Source: CBDFNN01 sp965250215
GTDB taxonomy: Bacteria; Bacteroidota; Rhodothermia; Rhodothermales; DATKEJ01
Direction of reading: 5' to 3'
Length of the DNA: 64,000 nucleotides
NCBI GenBank assembly: GCA_965250215.1
Contig: CBDFNN010000004.1
Coordinates: forward strand, 558,001-622,000
A program made the position numbers and the translations under genes. The first letter of the stretch is position 1, and each line of letters begins with the position of its first letter. The notes below the pieces were generated by a model that was not told the origin of the DNA, made no database searches, and saw only the letters and a program-made list of their open reading frames with translations. Shown one piece after another: positions 61,478 to 64,000 of the stretch.

Positions 61478-61863
61478 GAGATGGCTTGATTAAGCTAGAA
61501 TGGGTGTAATTTTAGCTTCACAAGAGTTTCCAAATCGCCCAGGTGAACAGGATTTTGAAAACCCTTGCAGGCTTCACCTATATATACGCCTTTTTTTCAA
61601 TAAGCGGACCATCTGCGTGTGGCGGAAATGGTTAGCGGGTTGCGGTGGGCGGTGCAAAGGTTTTGGTTAATAGTCGCTGAACATTTAACACTTTCCGTTC
61701 CTGATGAGTGAAGACGAAACTTCCTTGCTCAAAGTTGATGGCTAGCTTATCAGTTAAATATGCAAGATTGTAAGGTAATCATCCTACCGCACACGGCAAC
61801 CCGCTAACCGATTCCGGAACACTTGCCATTCCTGGACGACTGAAAGCTGAAACCTGAAGACTA
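61478..61863. other. 386-bp intergenic region with distant inverted repeats
   Basis: I see no gene. It holds the inverted repeat at 61621-61815 and the repeat word at 61835-61866. A T-rich stretch near 61590 could be a terminator for neither neighbour, since both read on the minus strand away from or towards other sites. Confidence 0.5.
61621..61815. repeat. Inverted pair of GGTTAGCGGGTTGC words
   Basis: GGTTAGCGGGTTGC (61630-61643) and GCAACCCGCTAACC (61796-61809) are a perfect 14-base inverted pair, extended imperfectly to about 30 bases, 152 bp apart. A one-mismatch copy lies inside the YyaL-like gene at 58280-58293. Confidence 0.85.
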
Positions 61864-61866
61864 TTA
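61835..61866. repeat. GACGACTGAAAGCTGAAACCTGAAGACTAT repeat word at a gene end
   Basis: This word matches 59751-59780 with about three differences in 30 and reaches the stop codon (61864-61866) of the lipoprotein gene. Confidence 0.8.
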
Positions 61867-62595
61867 GTTCACTGCTACATCCGAAACGTGCAAATTAAGA
61901 GCATGGTTCACTCGTAGTCCAACCGATCCCTGGGAGTTCACTTGATCAGCAGGAAGACTAGCAACAGTGACTTCGTTCACTTTAAAGTGAACAGAGTCCG
62001 CCTGTATGTCGACGGCTAATGTATTTAATTGACTCGATCCACTCTCTTCGGAAAAGGACATCACAGCTTCGTGAGCGGTCCAAGGTAGGAGGGTAGAAGT
62101 CTCCGCGCCTGTCCGACGTTTTACTAAAAATTCGCCACCTTGTCGAATCAAAAAGTAGTCATAGCTAACCGAATCCGAGTCAAGGTCTTGTCCGCCGATA
62201 AATATTCCGAATGACTCTCGACGCTCTCCTGGATCGAAAAGATGAATCGCAGTCTCCGCCTCATACTCGCCTTCGCCCATCAGGCCTGGGTGATGAAATA
62301 TTGCGGCTGGTCGGGTGGTAATGTGCCAACCTGGGGTCATATTGACAAAGAAAATACCATTCGTTGAGTCTCCTTCCGCGTGGACATTCAGGGTCTCATC
62401 TGCATTGTCTAGATAAACGTTCCATCCCTCCGGAACAGTCCCATTTTCGTTGATGGGCTCAAGGGGGTTTGGGGCGGACAAAACTAGATCTTCTGCAATC
62501 TGACTTTGGTCTTCATCGAGCTTATTCTCATAGGTATCGTCCCCGGTACATGAGCAGAATATCAATAATATGACTGATAGACAGGTAGTTTTCAT
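61864..62595 (-). CDS. Lipoprotein with beta-sandwich (concanavalin-like) fold
   Basis: A 243-aa lipoprotein, lipobox IFCSC (Cys16). After a short acidic linker the rest is beta-rich (GWNVYLDNADETLNVHAEG, GIFFVNMTPGWHITTRPAAIFHHP, YEAETAIHLFDP, YDYFLIRQGGEFLVKRRTG, GSVGLRVNHALNLHVSDVAV), similar in layout to DUF1080/LamG-type domains that bind or cleave sugars. No catalytic residue is identified. The family is uncertain. Confidence 0.65.
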   Translation of the reverse strand: MKTTCLSVILLIFCSCTGDDTYENKLDEDQSQIAEDLVLSAPNPLEPINENGTVPEGWNVYLDNADETLNVHAEGDSTNGIFFVNMTPGWHITTRPAAIFHHPGLMGEGEYEAETAIHLFDPGERRESFGIFIGGQDLDSDSVSYDYFLIRQGGEFLVKRRTGAETSTLLPWTAHEAVMSFSEESGSSQLNTLAVDIQADSVHFKVNEVTVASLPADQVNSQGSVGLRVNHALNLHVSDVAVN

Positions 62596-62730
62596 TGCGG
62601 CTTTGGTTTCTGAGGTGAGAGATGCTTGTGAAATGTTGTCTTCTTCTCAACTTGTGCTTCCAGCGCTGTCATTTCACTTATAAAGGTCATAATATATATT
62701 CCCTGACCTTAAAGCCAAGAAAGACGACGA

Positions 62731-63558
62731 ATGGATCCCAAAAACGATATTCAAGGAATTATAGAAAGCATCAAGGCTACCTTCGCCGACTTTGGTCTGC
62801 AAGTCTTGAGTGCCATAGGAATCATCATCGTAGGATTCTGGCTTGCCAAAAAGATTGCGAGTTTGGCCCAGAGGGGTTTCAAACGAGTTGAGCTTGACGA
62901 GACCTTACGTCGCTTTTTTAAAAACATAATCTATTATGCGATGATCATCTTCGTGATCATTGCCGCACTTGGAGCCATTGGTATCAACACCAATTCCTTT
63001 TTAGCTGTACTAGGTGCTGCCGGCCTCGCCGTGGGTCTGGCCATGGAAGGCTCCTTGTCGAATTTTGCAGCGGGCGTGAATATCATCCTTTTCCGTCCAC
63101 TCCGAGTTGAGGATTGGGTAGAGGTAGACGAAAATTTCGGCAGGGTCGACAAACTAGGTATGCTACACACCATATTAGTTACCCTAGACAATGAGACTAT
63201 CATCATCCCCAATACAGAAATCACCGGGAATATTTTCACAAACTACTCAACACAAGGCTGGGTACGAGTTGAACTGCCTCTAATGGTTTCTCACAATGCA
63301 GATTTCAAAGCAGTCAAGGCCCTCATGTTCGATTCTGTTGAGCAAGCTAAAATGCTCTTGAAGGAGCCGGCTCCGGAAGTCCAGATCCTTGACATCGATG
63401 AGAAAGGCCTCAAGCTCCAACTGGAGGTAACGGTAGAGCCAAAGGATCGAGAGGATGCATTGTTTGAACTAGCAGATATTGTAAAGACGGCATTAGATCG
63501 GGAGGGAATCGAAATGCCGCATCGATATTTGGATGTGAAACTCCACCAAGAATCTTAG
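62731..63558 (+). CDS. mscS: Small-conductance mechanosensitive channel (MscS family)
   Basis: A 275-aa inner-membrane channel for turgor release. Three membrane helices are visible: about residues 22-42, 65-90 and 93-125, the last being the pore helix with the Gly/Ala-rich LGAAGLAVGLAMEGSLSNFAAGV pattern. The cytoplasmic beta domain follows with RPLRVEDWVEV, LDNETIIIPNTEITGNIFTNYS, then the alpha/beta domain to the end. Length matches E. coli MscS (286 aa). The start ATG at 62731 fits. Confidence 0.95.
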   Translation: MDPKNDIQGIIESIKATFADFGLQVLSAIGIIIVGFWLAKKIASLAQRGFKRVELDETLRRFFKNIIYYAMIIFVIIAALGAIGINTNSFLAVLGAAGLAVGLAMEGSLSNFAAGVNIILFRPLRVEDWVEVDENFGRVDKLGMLHTILVTLDNETIIIPNTEITGNIFTNYSTQGWVRVELPLMVSHNADFKAVKALMFDSVEQAKMLLKEPAPEVQILDIDEKGLKLQLEVTVEPKDREDALFELADIVKTALDREGIEMPHRYLDVKLHQES

Positions 63559-63642
63559 ACCCAAGTGGTGGACTCAAGTTTGAATCCATCGTGCAATTCG
63601 GAGAATAAACTTAATTATTTCGCAACGATAAACAACAGGAAC

Positions 63643-64000
63643 ATGCGCCGCCACTTTCTCACCTACTTACTCATTCCAAGCATTTTTCTGCTGATTTCTT
63701 GTTCTACACCATCGGCACCGCCGATGAGCGCTGGCGAAAACTGGTCCTCCTATTTGGGTCATCCGACGAGCAGTCAGTTCTCCTCGCTAGATCAGATCAA
63801 TAAATCAAATGTCACCCAGCTTGAAGTTGCGTGGACCTATGTTACTGGCGATAGCGCGATGTATCAGAATAACAATCTGATAATCGACGGCATCCTATTC
63901 ACAGCGACCCCTACACGAAAGGTAATGGCTGTAAACGCTGCAACAGGTAAACACATCTGGACCTTCGATGCAGAAATCATTCATCCAGGAAAAGTTAGGA
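63643..64000 (+). CDS. PQQ-dependent dehydrogenase, N-terminal part, cut by the window edge
   Basis: A 119-codon open frame running off the end. It begins with a lipoprotein signal (MRRHFLTYLLIPSIFLLISC, Cys20), then NWSSYLGHPTSSQFSSLDQI and NVTQLEVAWTY, the first blade of PQQ-dependent glucose- or alcohol-dehydrogenase-like beta propellers, followed by TATPTRKVMAVNAATGKHIWTF, a typical tryptophan-docking-motif blade. Such enzymes oxidise sugars or alcohols in the periplasm. The rest, with PQQ ligands, is outside the window. Confidence 0.85.
   Translation, partial: MRRHFLTYLLIPSIFLLISCSTPSAPPMSAGENWSSYLGHPTSSQFSSLDQINKSNVTQLEVAWTYVTGDSAMYQNNNLIIDGILFTATPTRKVMAVNAATGKHIWTFDAEIIHPGKVR

Overview
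The window is 64 kb of a bacterial chromosome of moderate GC, probably from the Fibrobacterota-Chlorobiota-Bacteroidota (FCB) group. Two secreted proteins end in the C-terminal sorting domain of type IX secretion (N-YPNPFNP followed by a beta-sandwich tail) seen in Rhodothermota, Ignavibacteriota, Calditrichota, Marinimicrobia and relatives. Ribosome binding sites are mostly weak, many starts are TTG or GTG, and the one tRNA gene does not encode CCA. I cannot name the genus. No phage, insertion sequence or CRISPR array is visible.

Layout. 1-11 kb: the end of an HtrA protease, an M28 peptidase, chorismate synthase, a secreted lectin, phytoene desaturase (CrtI), a RelE-type toxin-antitoxin pair and a short-chain dehydrogenase. 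10-18.6 kb: exported esterases, an exported endonuclease/phosphatase-fold protein, a TPM-domain membrane protein, a small-protein/nucleotidyltransferase pair, lipoproteins and a methyltransferase. 18.9-21.8 kb: a subtilisin-like protease flanked by separate genes resembling its own N-terminal and C-terminal domains, then an acidic disordered protein. 22-27 kb (minus strand): a diheme cytochrome/beta-helix lipoprotein pair, a subclass B3 metallo-beta-lactamase-like protein and a GT39-like glycosyltransferase. 27-34.6 kb: cobalamin-dependent methionine synthase (MetH), a strong terminator, then carbamoyltransferase-SxtJ-DUF5989, BioY and a Cys-rich protein.

35-56.7 kb is a surface-glycan or natural-product region. 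It has an O-antigen-ligase-like TPR protein, a nucleotidyltransferase and a tightly coupled plus-strand operon of four radical SAM proteins interleaved with three methyltransferase genes, one of them carrying two methyltransferase domains. Around it are a membrane glycosyltransferase, a sulfotransferase, two GT4 glycosyltransferases, two SGNH hydrolases and an FkbM methyltransferase. 56.8-64 kb: a DUF255/YyaL protein, an NAD(P)-binding protein, tRNA-Thr, a SPOR-like membrane protein with a clear promoter and ribosome site, a beta-barrel protein, lipoproteins, MscS and the start of a PQQ dehydrogenase.

The most unusual property is genome-wide in this window. Short repeat words, many built from 7- or 8-bp tandem units, fill intergenic gaps, form gene ends, and sit in frame inside otherwise normal conserved enzymes (AroC, CrtI, a radical SAM protein, and YyaL twice). 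A second notable structure is a 148-bp near-perfect inverted repeat covering the start of the carbamoyltransferase gene.
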